From the NCBI GenBank assembly GCA_963693285.1, contig OY848920.1, forward strand, positions 3,857,135 through 3,921,134: a stretch of 64,000 nucleotides of DNA. Reading direction: 5' to 3'. A program made the translations under genes and the position numbers. Each line of letters starts with the position of its first letter. Within the stretch, counting starts at the first letter, position 1. Of the stretch, positions 1 to 10,307 are shown one piece after another. Origin of the DNA: Xestospongia muta. Taxonomy: Eukaryota; Porifera; Demospongiae; Haplosclerida; Petrosiidae. The notes beneath the pieces were generated by a model. It had not been told where the DNA came from and searched no databases. It worked only from the letters and a program-made list of their open reading frames with translations.

Positions 1-1510
1 AACCATGTGCTAAAAATCTTCAAATAATGCACCTAAAAGATAATATTGTCAAGTATGTGGGCAAGTCAAAGGGTACCATCGTGGGAATGTTGATGGTATT
101 TATGATAATCATAATGGATCTCCATTAGATATAATTGAGTTTTATGTTTGCTAAGTTCTATTATTAATAATTTAATTCTCTTTTTAGTTTTTGTGTAGTT
201 GCTGCTTTATTTGAACATGTGCATAGTAATCAACAGTTATTAAGTATTACTTTCAAATAGTACCACTGATAATAAATACTCAGAGCCCTATAATGTGGTC
301 AAAAAATCAACAATTTACACAAACTGTCATTTCAAACCACATCATCTGACACTCCATTGTCTAGAATGTTAATCATTGCTGTGTCTGCAGTAATAACATA
401 ACAAGTCACTAGAGGTTCAAATATTACACATCATTTCTTTGCCTTATTTATTTACCTTGCATAATTTTGATCGTAAATACAAGTTTTGTTTGTTTTTTAT
501 CCATTGTAACCATATTATTGATTTCCAATGATATTAATATTCAACAAAAGCCACATTAGTCAAAAATTTTAAACTTTTTCTCTGCTTGTTTGTGCTAATT
601 CAAATACTTATTGTTTCTTCATATATGGCTTTTGACAAATGTGTATAAAACAAAAAAAATTGGCATGCCATGTACGAAAGTATAATCTGATGTGTTGATT
701 TGTCCTCAAGATTTATGAGGACAAATCAACACATCAGATTATCTTTCTGTCTTCTTAGTATATAATTTGGACTATAAAATATACACAATTAAATATTATT
801 ATCAGTTTTGTCACTGCACTACCGTACATGTGAACATTTCAAGAAAATGGTAAAATATCAAACCATTGCTATTTTTTTCTATTATGCTGGATTTAGCACT
901 AGCAGTGTATAATGTATAATGTGTAATGTGTAAGCACTAGTAGTGAATAATGTATAATGTGTAGTGTGTAGGCACTACCAGTGACACTTACACTAATACA
1001 GTAGTAATGCTTATAGTAAAAATAAAGCCTTCCCTTATGTTTTGTAGATGATCACATTTTTTTAGAAATTCAATATCCACACATTATAGAGGACTGTACA
1101 TTATGTGTTAGTGTCTGTCCTATTATTAATTGTATTGAGATGATCCCACGTCAAACACCCTACTAACCCAGACAAGGTATATCCCAAAGAGTACAACCAC
1201 TAACAATATAAGACCATAAATTTTAAGATGATATTATTGATATTTTATTGATATATTGGGCAGTGTCTGGGTGTAACCAGTATATGGATTACATCATGCC
1301 CACTGTTGACTATTCCCTAGACCCTAAAAATAGTAACATACAGTAATGTGTTACAATTCATAGCAATCAAGTCAATACTTCAAGTGGTTACATCCAGAAG
1401 TGCCAGTTTATACAATGGTAAATAAATGTTTCATATCATAAACATATGCTGTCATTTTGGAGTCAGCATTTAAAGTAGTTTTTGAAGTAAATCATCACAA
1501 GATATGTAAG
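1..1510. other. Non-coding 5' region
   Basis: No convincing coding exon on either strand. It is AT-rich. It contains a perfect hairpin (682-742) and a short direct repeat around 895-990, in which a GCACTA-type motif followed by TAATGTATAATGTGTA recurs about three times. The 3' end holds the putative promoter of the GPCR locus. Confidence 0.6.
682..742. repeat. Perfect 27-bp inverted repeat (hairpin)
   Basis: The left arm (682-708) and right arm (716-742) are exact reverse complements, with a 7-base loop at 709-715. The arm contains TGATGTGTTGATTTGTCC. There is no coding sequence around it. A 27-bp perfect stem is not expected by chance and is typical of a recent foldback or microRNA-precursor-like structure. 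Confidence 0.9.
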
Positions 1511-1517
1511 TATAAAA
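1511..1517 (+). promoter_or_regulatory. TATA-like box before the GPCR locus
   Basis: TATAAAA lies 56 bp before the first in-frame ATG (1567) of the receptor. This spacing suits a transcription start near 1540. It is a sequence match only; transcription is not shown. Confidence 0.4.
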
Positions 1518-1566
1518 ACATCGCACCAACTTACGTTTATCACAACAAGTGAACAGAGTGCTTATC

Positions 1567-4500
1567 ATGAAGAGGACTCTTGTTTTTCTGTTTGTTTTCT
1601 TCCAATTCCTTTTGCTGACCAAGTGTGCAGTTCAATATCATTATGGCAGTCCTCCTGAATCTATTCTTGAAGCTGATGGAGGTACTAGAATAAGTGGCAT
1701 ACAAGATCGTGAAGATAAAGATATCATTTTAGGTGGGTTGTTGATAGCACATCCACACGATCCTGTATCAAGTGGTGGTAAATGTGGTGAGATGTTTGTA
1801 GACACAAGTATAGAAAATATGGAAGCCATGTTTTTTGCAATAGACCTCGTTAACAGTGACCCTTACCTTTTACCTAATATAACACTTGGTTATGATGTCA
1901 GGGACACTTGTATAAGTGAGAACATAGCTCTTGATGAAAGTGTTGACCTTCTTTATCAAGTGGACAATTAAAACTGGAAAGTTGTAGTGACCTCGAGTCA
2001 AGTAATGCTTCAACTAAGCTCCCAGTTGTTGCTGTTATTGGAGCAATCGTTAGCTCTATATCTATTCCAGTTGCAAGCTTTTTTCGTGTATTCAATATGA
2101 CTCAAATCAGTTTCTCATCAACATCTCCACTTTTAAGCAATTGAGATCGCTACACTTACTTTTATCGTACTGTACCTTCAGATAATCAACAAGCTCAGGC
2201 AATGATTGACATAATACTACGTTTTGGCTGGTACCATGTCTCAACAATATATTCAAACAATTTGTATGGTCGACCTGGTATTAATGAATTTCACCTCCTT
2301 GCAGAAGCAAACAGTATTTGCATTGATTTTGATAAAGGTATTGAGGACAATTTTATACTACGCAGTCATGGCTAAAAAAACTAATAAATTCCACTGCTAA
2401 TGTTGTTGTATTGTTTGCTTCATATAACCATGTAGATATGCTATTAACAGAAGTGCAAATGCTGTTCTCTTCCTGTATTTCTAAAAGGCGATTCCTGTGG
2501 ATTGCCAGTGATACTTGGTCTAGTTATTATGATACAAAGTACAGGGACATTACTATAGGAAAATGGGGGACAGCACCATATGCTGAAACAGTGCCCTCTT
2601 TTGATGACTACTACTCACAACTTACTCCAGCAATTAACTTACAAAATTTATGGTTTACTGAGTTTTATGAGCGATATTACAATTGTAGATTTGGTGTTAT
2701 TGTAGTAATAAAAGCATCACAAATGACCCCATTTATCAACAAGATTTTTATGATTCATTTGCTATTGATGCTGTTTATAGTGTAGCACATTCAATACATA
2801 ACTTTTTGAATGATAGTTGTAAACACCCAATAATATGGTATCGTCAAAACCAAACATGCCTTGGACAAAGTCAAGAATTTAGTGGTGAAAAGTTATTGAA
2901 ATATATCAAAGATCTAAATTTTAAAAGTCCTAGTGGAAACCACGTTAATTTTGACAAAGAGGGTAATGTTAATGTCTTGATGAAAGTGTTGATCTTGTAT
3001 TTTCAAGTGGGCGATTAGAACTGGAAAGTTGTATTGATTCCGAGTCAAATAATGCCTCATCTAAGCCTCCGGTTGTTGCAGTTATTGGAGCAATAGTTAG
3101 TTCTGTATCTATTCCAGTTGCTAGTTTTTTTCGTGTATTCAATATGCCTCAAATCAGTTTCTCATCAACATCTCCACTTTTAAGCAATCGAGATCGCTAC
3201 ACTTACTTTTATCGTACTGTACCTCCAGATAATCAACAAGCTCAGGCAATGATTGACTTAATACTACACTTTGGCTGGCACCATGTCTCAACTATATATT
3301 CAAACAATTTGTATGGTCGACCTGGTATTAATGAGTTTCATCTTCTAGCAGAAGCAAATGGTATTTGCATTGATTTTGATAAAGGTATTGAGGACAATTT
3401 TATAAAATCTAACTACACTGTCCTGGCTAAAAAACTAATAAATTCTACTGCTAATGTTGTTGTATTGTTTGCTTCGTATGATCATGTAGATATGCTATTG
3501 ACAGAAATGCAAACATTGTCTTCTTCTGGTGCTTCTAAAAGGCGATTCCTGTGGATTGCCAGTGATACTTGGTCTGGTTATTATGATACAAAGTACAGGG
3601 ACATTACTATAGGAAAATGGGGGACAGCACCATATGGTGAAATAGTGCCTTCTTTCGATGACTACTACTCACAACTTACTCCAGCAACTAACTTACGTAA
3701 TTCATGGTTTACTGAGTTTTATGAGAGATATTACAATTGTAGGTTTGGTGTCAATTGTAGTAATAAAAGCATCACTAATGACCCCATTTATCAGCAAGAC
3801 TTTTATGATTCATTGGCTATTGATGCTGTTTATAGTGTAGCACATGCAATACATAACTTTTTAAATGAGAGCTGTGAACAGCCAATAATATGGTATCGCC
3901 AAAACCAAACATGCCTTGGACAAAGTCAAGAATTCAATGGTGAAAATTTATTGAAATATATCAAAAATCTAAACTTTAAAAGTCCAAGTGGAAATCACGT
4001 TAATTTTGATGAAAAGGGTAATGTTAAAGCCAAATACAGAATTTACAATTACCAGATAACATCATGTCAAAATTGCACTGAAAGATTTAAGATTGTAGAT
4101 ATTGGTTATTGGGATGGAAGCTCATTGCAACATCGACTAAGACTGAATCCTAATATCACAGAACAGTTTGGTCTTAATGAATCAGGTCATATAATTTATC
4201 AACTCAAATCATAGTGTCAAGTTTGCAGCCCTGGTTTTTTTAAACGTGAAGTAACATCTTCGTGCTGTGATATATGTGACCCTTGTCTTGGACAAAACTA
4301 CACTAACACTACTTCTTCATCGGAATGTCAAATGTGTCCTCAATACATGTGGGGTAATGACCCTCTTACTGGTAGTAATGGCTGTGTAGACATTGAAGAG
4401 TCATATCTCAAACCTTCTGATTCATGGTCTATTGTACTGATATTGTTAGCTATAATTGGATTATTAGCTGTAGTATTTGTGAGTGGAGCCTTCATATATT

Positions 4501-5300
4501 TCTGGAACACACCAATTGTAAAGTCATCAGGACGAGAACAAATGGTACTACTATTAATTGCAATAACTCTTTGTTTCCTAATAACAATTGTATTCATCCC
4601 GAAACCCTCTGTTGCTGTATGTACTTTTCAAAGAATAGGAGCATGGTTTTGCTTTTCGTTAATTCTCTGTGCTGTATTCATTAAACTTGTACGAATTGCT
4701 CGAATTTTTTTGCAAAAGAATGTTTCTTCTAGACCAAACTTTATCTTACCAATGCATCAAATTTTGTTTACATTTCTATTGGTAGGAGTTGAAATGGTTC
4801 TGGAAGTAATATCTCTAATAGTTGTCCATCCAGATGTGACAAAAACTCAAGTGAATGATACACAGAACACTAACAATTTTCCAGTACTTTCTGTCCAATG
4901 TACCACACCTCATACAGCATTACTTGCTATTCAAATGTTGTACTTAACTGTTCTAATGATTTCAAGTAATGGACTAGCAGTCTTGACAATTCGATTCCCT
5001 CAAAACTTCAATGAATCTAAGTATGTGGCATTTTCTACGTTTGCATTTGTTCTAATATGGCTCGCATTTGTGATAACATATTTTGCTACTGATGCTTGGT
5101 TTCAACCAGTTGTGCTATCATTAGCTATTCAGCTAAGTTCTTTGGCCATTTTAGTATGTCTGTTTGGTCCACGAGTCTTTATAATGATAGTGTGGCCAAG
5201 TCAAAATGTAAAAAGCGCGAGCACAGCAGATAAAAGTGCTTCTTTGTCACTTGCAAAGACAACAATGACAACTACTGAACTGACAAAGCAGCCTGAATAA
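1567..5300 (+). pseudogene. Family C (metabotropic-glutamate-like) GPCR locus, disrupted
   Basis: The locus encodes the pieces of a class C receptor. A signal peptide starts at ATG 1567 (MKRTLVFLFVFFQFLLL...). It is followed by a Venus-flytrap ligand-binding domain, a nine-cysteine region (about 4215-4345: CQVC, CCDICDPC, CQMC) and a seven-transmembrane domain (about 4420-5200). The first intracellular loop reads NTPIVKSSGRE, matching the mGluR-type loop. It cannot be read through as written. One base appears lost near 1953, the first of two tandem copies of the flytrap segment (about 1930-2970 and 2975-4020) carries a TGA near 2143 and further frameshifts, and a TAG at 4212-4214 separates flytrap from cysteine-rich region in an otherwise single frame (3144-5300). 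Ligand unknown. Alternatives are an undetected intron that removes the decayed copy, or assembly error. Confidence 0.8.
4332..5300 (+). CDS. Seven-transmembrane domain of the family C GPCR
   Basis: This is an uninterrupted stretch of 322 codons from the end of the cysteine-rich region through all seven hydrophobic helices to a Ser/Thr-rich tail ending TELTKQPE and a TAA stop. It includes NTPIVKSSGRE in loop 1 and WFCFSLILCAVFIKLVRI in helix 3. It shares its frame with 3144-4211 and is split from it only by the TAG at 4212. If translation began here the product would lack the ligand-binding domain, so this is better read as the 3' part of the parent locus than as a separate gene. Confidence 0.75.
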   Translation: MCPQYMWGNDPLTGSNGCVDIEESYLKPSDSWSIVLILLAIIGLLAVVFVSGAFIYFWNTPIVKSSGREQMVLLLIAITLCFLITIVFIPKPSVAVCTFQRIGAWFCFSLILCAVFIKLVRIARIFLQKNVSSRPNFILPMHQILFTFLLVGVEMVLEVISLIVVHPDVTKTQVNDTQNTNNFPVLSVQCTTPHTALLAIQMLYLTVLMISSNGLAVLTIRFPQNFNESKYVAFSTFAFVLIWLAFVITYFATDAWFQPVVLSLAIQLSSLAILVCLFGPRVFIMIVWPSQNVKSASTADKSASLSLAKTTMTTTELTKQPE

Positions 5301-5446
5301 TATTTTTACCATTTCTCAGTAAATGTTTATGTTTTTATTTCTTTGCTGACATAACCTTAATGTGGCTTGTTTTGTTACACCTTTAATTGAATTTTGTTTT
5401 TTTAACCTGATACATATGATTTGTAATTTAGAGACACATGACTTTT

Positions 5447-5452
5447 AATAAA
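5447..5452 (+). terminator. Polyadenylation signal AATAAA
   Basis: A canonical AATAAA lies about 150 bp after the receptor stop codon at 5300. Confidence 0.4.
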
Positions 5453-5459
5453 TGGTTGC

Positions 5460-6450
5460 TTTTATATCTGTCATAATAATAAATCTTAGCTTGGTGGCTA
5501 TATACACATGTACATGTATACCCATTGTGATTATTAGTGGTTATTTGTCCCAAGTATACATGTATAAAGCAGAAAATATAATTTTAAAATGGGACATCAA
5601 ACACAGCACTGCCTTGCAGTACATTACTACCCTTTGTAATCCAGTGGTAAACCTCTAAAGACTACTTCTCCTCCTAATGACATTGCTAACACTATGTTTC
5701 TTTACTGACAATAGAGTCACACCCCTTTCATAATACAAATGGTCATCACTTGAAGACATGATTTTAGCCTCAAACTCTAATATAAAAAGCAACACAACTG
5801 AAGTCTGGTTCAAACAGACTGAGAATGTCGATCAAGATACAACATCATAATGGCGTCATCTTTTAAATGTGTACTAACCTTTCCTTCAAACATCTCTCAG
5901 TAAGGTTAACATAATTCAATTATAATCTTGTTAATAATGGCACCTCTGCTAAGATCATAGTATTAACTGATAGTTTATTACTAATACATTGTGCTCTTTG
6001 TATTTTGAGACTAGTAACTCCAAAACTACAATAATCTAGTTTAGCCTATATGGTAATAATAACTAGTACTATAAATAGTAACATTACATATTAATAGTGT
6101 ATATATAGTAACACTAGTGAGAGTCATTACTGTATTATATGTTAGTCCCCAAGCTTCTTGTAATGTCATCACACTAACACAATACAAGTTATTATCAAAT
6201 ATTAGTATTTAATATATGTTATGAGAATGCTAACTAATCACTAACACAATATCAGATGGAACTTTGTGTCACAAGATATAGAGAAGAGTAACGGACACAA
6301 TCTATATTAGGATGCTTGTCTATTCCCATACTAATACTTTAGTGTAATACATAACATCTAAGGACACCCTATACTAAGGACAGTTTCCCATGGAGTTCAC
6401 TATGTACATATTTCATAGTTATATTCCTTACATTATAGTGGTCTCACATC
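5460..6450. other. Intergenic, no gene seen
   Basis: AT-rich sequence with short accidental open frames only. No splice-bounded exon or repeat boundary was recognised. Confidence 0.5.
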
Positions 6451-6455
6451 ATTAA

Positions 6456-7305
6456 CCTCGCTGTGCGTGGGAGCAAGGCGACTGTAGTCTGTCAGTGTGT
6501 GTGTGTGTGTGTGTGTGTGTGTCTGCACTGCCTGTTTTTTTTGAACTGCTATAACTTGGCAAGCTAAGCGTTAGCAGCTACCAACGTTTAGCAACGAATA
6601 TAAAAATGTGTAGACTTTACAACAGTAGTATCAAGAACATTGTCAAAGAAAACGAAAGGTTAAAACTCGCAAAAGAATTTTCAGGCTGCAGAGGTCAAGT
6701 GCCGTTTCTCGAAATGTAAAATTTAATGTGAAGATTTTTTAGTATGCTGTAGAGAATCTTAGAGGAATACGGATCAGCAAGACAGAAGGCCATTGGTCGA
6801 AGCAATCGTTAGAAAAGTTCTGAAAAGTGTTTTGTGGACTTGGAGCGAAGTAACGCATTCAGGAAACGTCTCAAAGCACTGAAAAAACTGCTACTAATAG
6901 ATAATATATCGATTTATATTTGTACTACGGGACGTTTCCAAAGAAAGCTTCATTTTCAAGTTACAATAAATTTTGTATATGAAAAATTGAAACATTTTAA
7001 AGCGTCATGTAAAGGTTCAGAGAAACATACATCACGAATCTAGCACTAAATGTTGCTTGGCAATTGAATGATACTATTACTTACTCAGTTACAGCTTCAC
7101 AGACATGTCAATCAGAGTGCAAAGTACCCAGTAAATGACAAAGCTTTTTTCCCTTTGATTGAAGAGAAATGCTGAGTCATCAAACAACAGTTTGTAATGT
7201 GCATCACGTGATCCTATCAATAATTTGACCACACTTTGTCCAATCTTAAATGTACATGTTACATGCACTCTGCAGTATAGAGTTACACTGGGCACCGCAG
7301 CGAGG
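6456..7305. mobile_element. TTAA-flanked non-autonomous DNA element (putative)
   Basis: A segment of 850 bp is bounded on both sides by TTAA (6452-6455 and 7306-7309). It starts CCTCGCTG and ends CAGCGAGG, an exact 8-bp inverted terminal repeat (12 bp with the TTAA). It is locally richer in G and C than its surroundings at the ends and contains a (GT)n run. No transposase is encoded. TTAA target duplications are known for piggyBac and Kolobok elements; which one applies cannot be decided here. Confidence 0.5.
6494..6522. repeat. (GT)n microsatellite
   Basis: About 14 GT dinucleotides in a row. Confidence 0.9.
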
Positions 7306-7349
7306 TTAAGCACTTTAGTGCCTTTTTTATTGTTACAGTATTTGTTTAA

Positions 7350-8674
7350 TCTATCATACATTTTGTCCAACAACCAATTCGGCTTTAGATCATCCTTTTC
7401 TACAGAATCTGCTCTTATCACAACTACTCATTCATGGTTTTCTCTACTCGACTCTAACTTCTCTATCTGTGCTCTCTTCTTCGACTTACATAAGGCCTTT
7501 GACTCTGTACCCCACAGACCTCTCCTAGACACACTTCTATCCTACAACATTCCTCCTCACCTAGTAAACTGGATTCAGAGTTATCTTACTCATCGTTCCC
7601 AACAGGTTGTCATTGATAATTCTTTTTCATCCAAATCTGATGTGATATCTGGAGTCCCACAAGGATCCATTCTAGGCCCACTATTCTTCATTCTGTACAT
7701 AAATGAAATCTCCTCTATCTCTCTTCCCCAATCATTCTCAATTACTTTATACTCTGATGACATCCTCCTAGCTTGCCCCTACAAACTTACTTCTGACTCA
7801 TCGCAAATCCAATCCAGTATAGATATTCTATCCTCTTGGCTTCGTTCCAAACACCTAACCATTAACCCCTCCAAGACCAAATACATGGTTATCTCCAGAA
7901 TATCCTCTAATTCCTCCAATTTTCCCATACTTTATTTCAATGGCTCTCCCTTAGAAAGAGTTTACTCCTTCAAATACCTGGGTGTTATCCTGAACTCTCA
8001 GCTGTCATGGCTCCTCATATTGATTATATCTGCTCCAAAACCAGAAAACTCCTTGGTTTTATTTTCCGCAATTTTTACTTTCACTCTTCTCCTTCTGCTG
8101 TACTCAAACTTTATCAGTCCCTCATCCTCCCCCATCTCTCTTACTGTTCATCTCTTTGGGACCCTTATCAACTAAAGGACATCAAGAAACTTGAAGATGC
8201 TCAGTCTTTTGCACTCAAGTTATGTACAAAACAATGGTCCTCCGATTACCACTCTTTACTATATCAACTCTCCCTTCCCAAACTCTCTTCCAGAAGAAAA
8301 ATTTCCAAACTTCTCCTTCTGTATAAATTCATTCACAATATCTTATTTATTCCAAATAACATTCTCAACTTTCAAGACAGTTCCTCATCTCACCTTCGCT
8401 TTTCTCACCACCTAAACATTATAATCGCCTTTTCCCAAACCAATTCTTCCTTGTACTCTTTCTTCCCAAACACTTCTGCCTTGTGGAACTTACTTCCACC
8501 ATCTGTTAAAGACTTTAACAGTCCAATAATTTTAAGAAATTTCCTCTGTCATTTATTCAAGTAATTACCCATTATTTATTTATATAATGTGATCATTGCT
8601 CTTTGTACTAGTCTCTGACTATTGAGCAATTTATTGTGTTTCTCTAAAAAAAAAAAAAATATATATATATATAG
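7350..8674 (+). mobile_element. 5'-truncated LINE (CR1/L2/jockey-like) retrotransposon
   Basis: This encodes the reverse-transcriptase core and C-terminal part of a non-LTR retrotransposon. The first frame (about 7360-8005) shows NQFGFR, FDLHKAFDSVPH, GVPQGSILGPLFF, YSDD in place of the usual Y/FADD catalytic motif, and YLGVILNSQLSW. One base is missing near 8005, and the frame then continues as HIDYICSKTRKLLGFI to a stop at 8564 (about 8007-8564). The endonuclease and the N-terminal half are absent. It ends in an A-run followed by (AT)n (8647-8674), fitting target-primed insertion. It is a dead copy: 5'-truncated, frameshifted, and with an altered catalytic box. Confidence 0.85.
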
Positions 8675-8679
8675 TAGGA

Positions 8680-10238
8680 GTAATGTGAGGATTAGCTTGT
8701 TGGACTTGCAACTGGTTTTTGGATCTTGACTAGCAGGATGAAGAGATGAAGGTAGTATAGCTACAGAATAAAAGGACTATAACATTATAGATAATATTAG
8801 AAGACAAAAAAAACACAAACAAGTGATAGCTGTAGATGACATGATGCTGACATAATATCAAAAAAATAGTTTTAGCATTTTCCTAACACCAGTTAACGGA
8901 CTCGACTTCTCAAAATACTACAATATTATTATACTGTTTGCTATAGACTTAACTCGGATATCATTGTTGTATTCTTTTGATAGCAATCATAAAGTGATTG
9001 GTATTTTCTAAGTATTCTTTCTGCATAATATATTAATGTGTTTAATCTCAAAATAGGAGCTTGGGATTTGTTGTAATCATAGATGGTGTATTGTGATTTA
9101 GAAAATTTGTTATTGATTAATTTCATGATTTAATGTAATATTCTTATACTATAAGGATATCACCTTATATGTATTCAATGTACATTAACACATTGATCTA
9201 AAACTAAATGGTTGGGAAGCCTCCTACAAATACCTTTGATATGTCTATATTAAACATTACAGGAAAACAAGATGAGATTCATTTATATATGCAATGTTGT
9301 ATGGCAGTCACAACAGACAATTGTTTTTTGATCATCTTTTAAATGACATATAGCTTGGCTATTTCATTTCTATACTTACTTTTTTGTATTTTCTCTTATT
9401 TCCTTTACATTTGAAATATTTTCCAAAGATATCTAATAGTACTATCATGATGAATGTAATTGTAAGAGACAGCTATGATGTCAGTATATGTACAGTCTCT
9501 CAAATGCATGACTTCTATTAATTCAGTCATCCACCCACTATTACATGTGGTCTAATTATAGTACTAATAATAAAATACAAACAAACAGTAAAACACAGTC
9601 TCTTAATTATATTATCATATATAGCTAGTTTGTACACTCAAACATATTTCTAATAATATGTTCAAACATTAATTATTAAGTTCACAAAGAAAGTTAATAT
9701 TTTTTCTGTTATCTGTTATTTCTTCCAAGACCTCATGAAAAATTTGTTAACTTTGTCTGTCACTTTTTTATCTAATAAAAACAAATTGAACATGATTAAA
9801 AATTTCCAAAGATTATCTTTAATACAGTAAACCATAGTAATATTAAAGACTGGACTGTTTACACAGACCATAGTACTATAAAGTGTTTTCTTCAAATCAA
9901 AGACTGTTAAAGGTCATACCCAATATTGTAGTGCTCACAGTAGAGTAAAGTAAATTCATTGATTGCTATTAGATCAGTTGTTAATGTACAGAAGTTAGCT
10001 TGTATTTGTGACACTAGAACATTGCATATAATAATACAAAAGAATGAAAGCAAACATATATATGCCATACATATCACTGTTAGAGGTCTATATGCATTAA
10101 AATTAATATGCCATTAAGAGAATTAATAAAAGATTAATATAAGTGGCTGTATTGAGGCTGCCTGCTATCACTATATTTCATTTTGTAAGTTGACTGTATG
10201 TATATAAATAAACTAAAATGATTACTTTTTTAACATAC
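8680..10238. other. Non-coding, downstream of gene A
   Basis: No clear terminal exon for gene A was found here, although gene A must end at or beyond this side. A short relic of its Roc-COR C-terminal module lies at about 9285-9365. An open frame at 8941-9126 (-) lacks splice borders and is not called. Confidence 0.4.
9285..9365 (-). pseudogene. Relic of the Roc-COR C-terminal module
   Basis: The minus strand reads HLKDDQKTIVCCDCHTT, closely matching HLNDDQKTVTCCNSHTT of the polyglutamine exon (11911-13101) in gene A. Only this short tail of the module is left and no splice sites frame it. It is a decayed duplicate. Confidence 0.6.
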
Positions 10239-10307
10239 CATCTTGTTTAAGAGTAAGGTCGGGATCAGGGTTAGGAGTTGCGTTTGGAATAAAGACTGGA
10301 ATAAGGT
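10239..10307 (-). CDS. Gene A linker mini-exon 4
   Basis: A 69-nt phase 1-1 exon reading DLIPVFIPNATPNPDPDLTL and then KQDG, with acceptor TTACAG and donor GTATGT. It is the last exon recognised; the true 3' end of gene A was not found. Confidence 0.5.

Noticed and set aside
7089..7421. Minus-strand open frame across the LINE start
   Set aside because: It overlaps the TTAA element end and the antisense of the LINE; no recognisable protein.
8941..9126. Minus-strand open frame of 61 codons as a last exon of gene A
   Set aside because: No splice acceptor in phase 1 precedes it and there is no similarity to other tails in the window.
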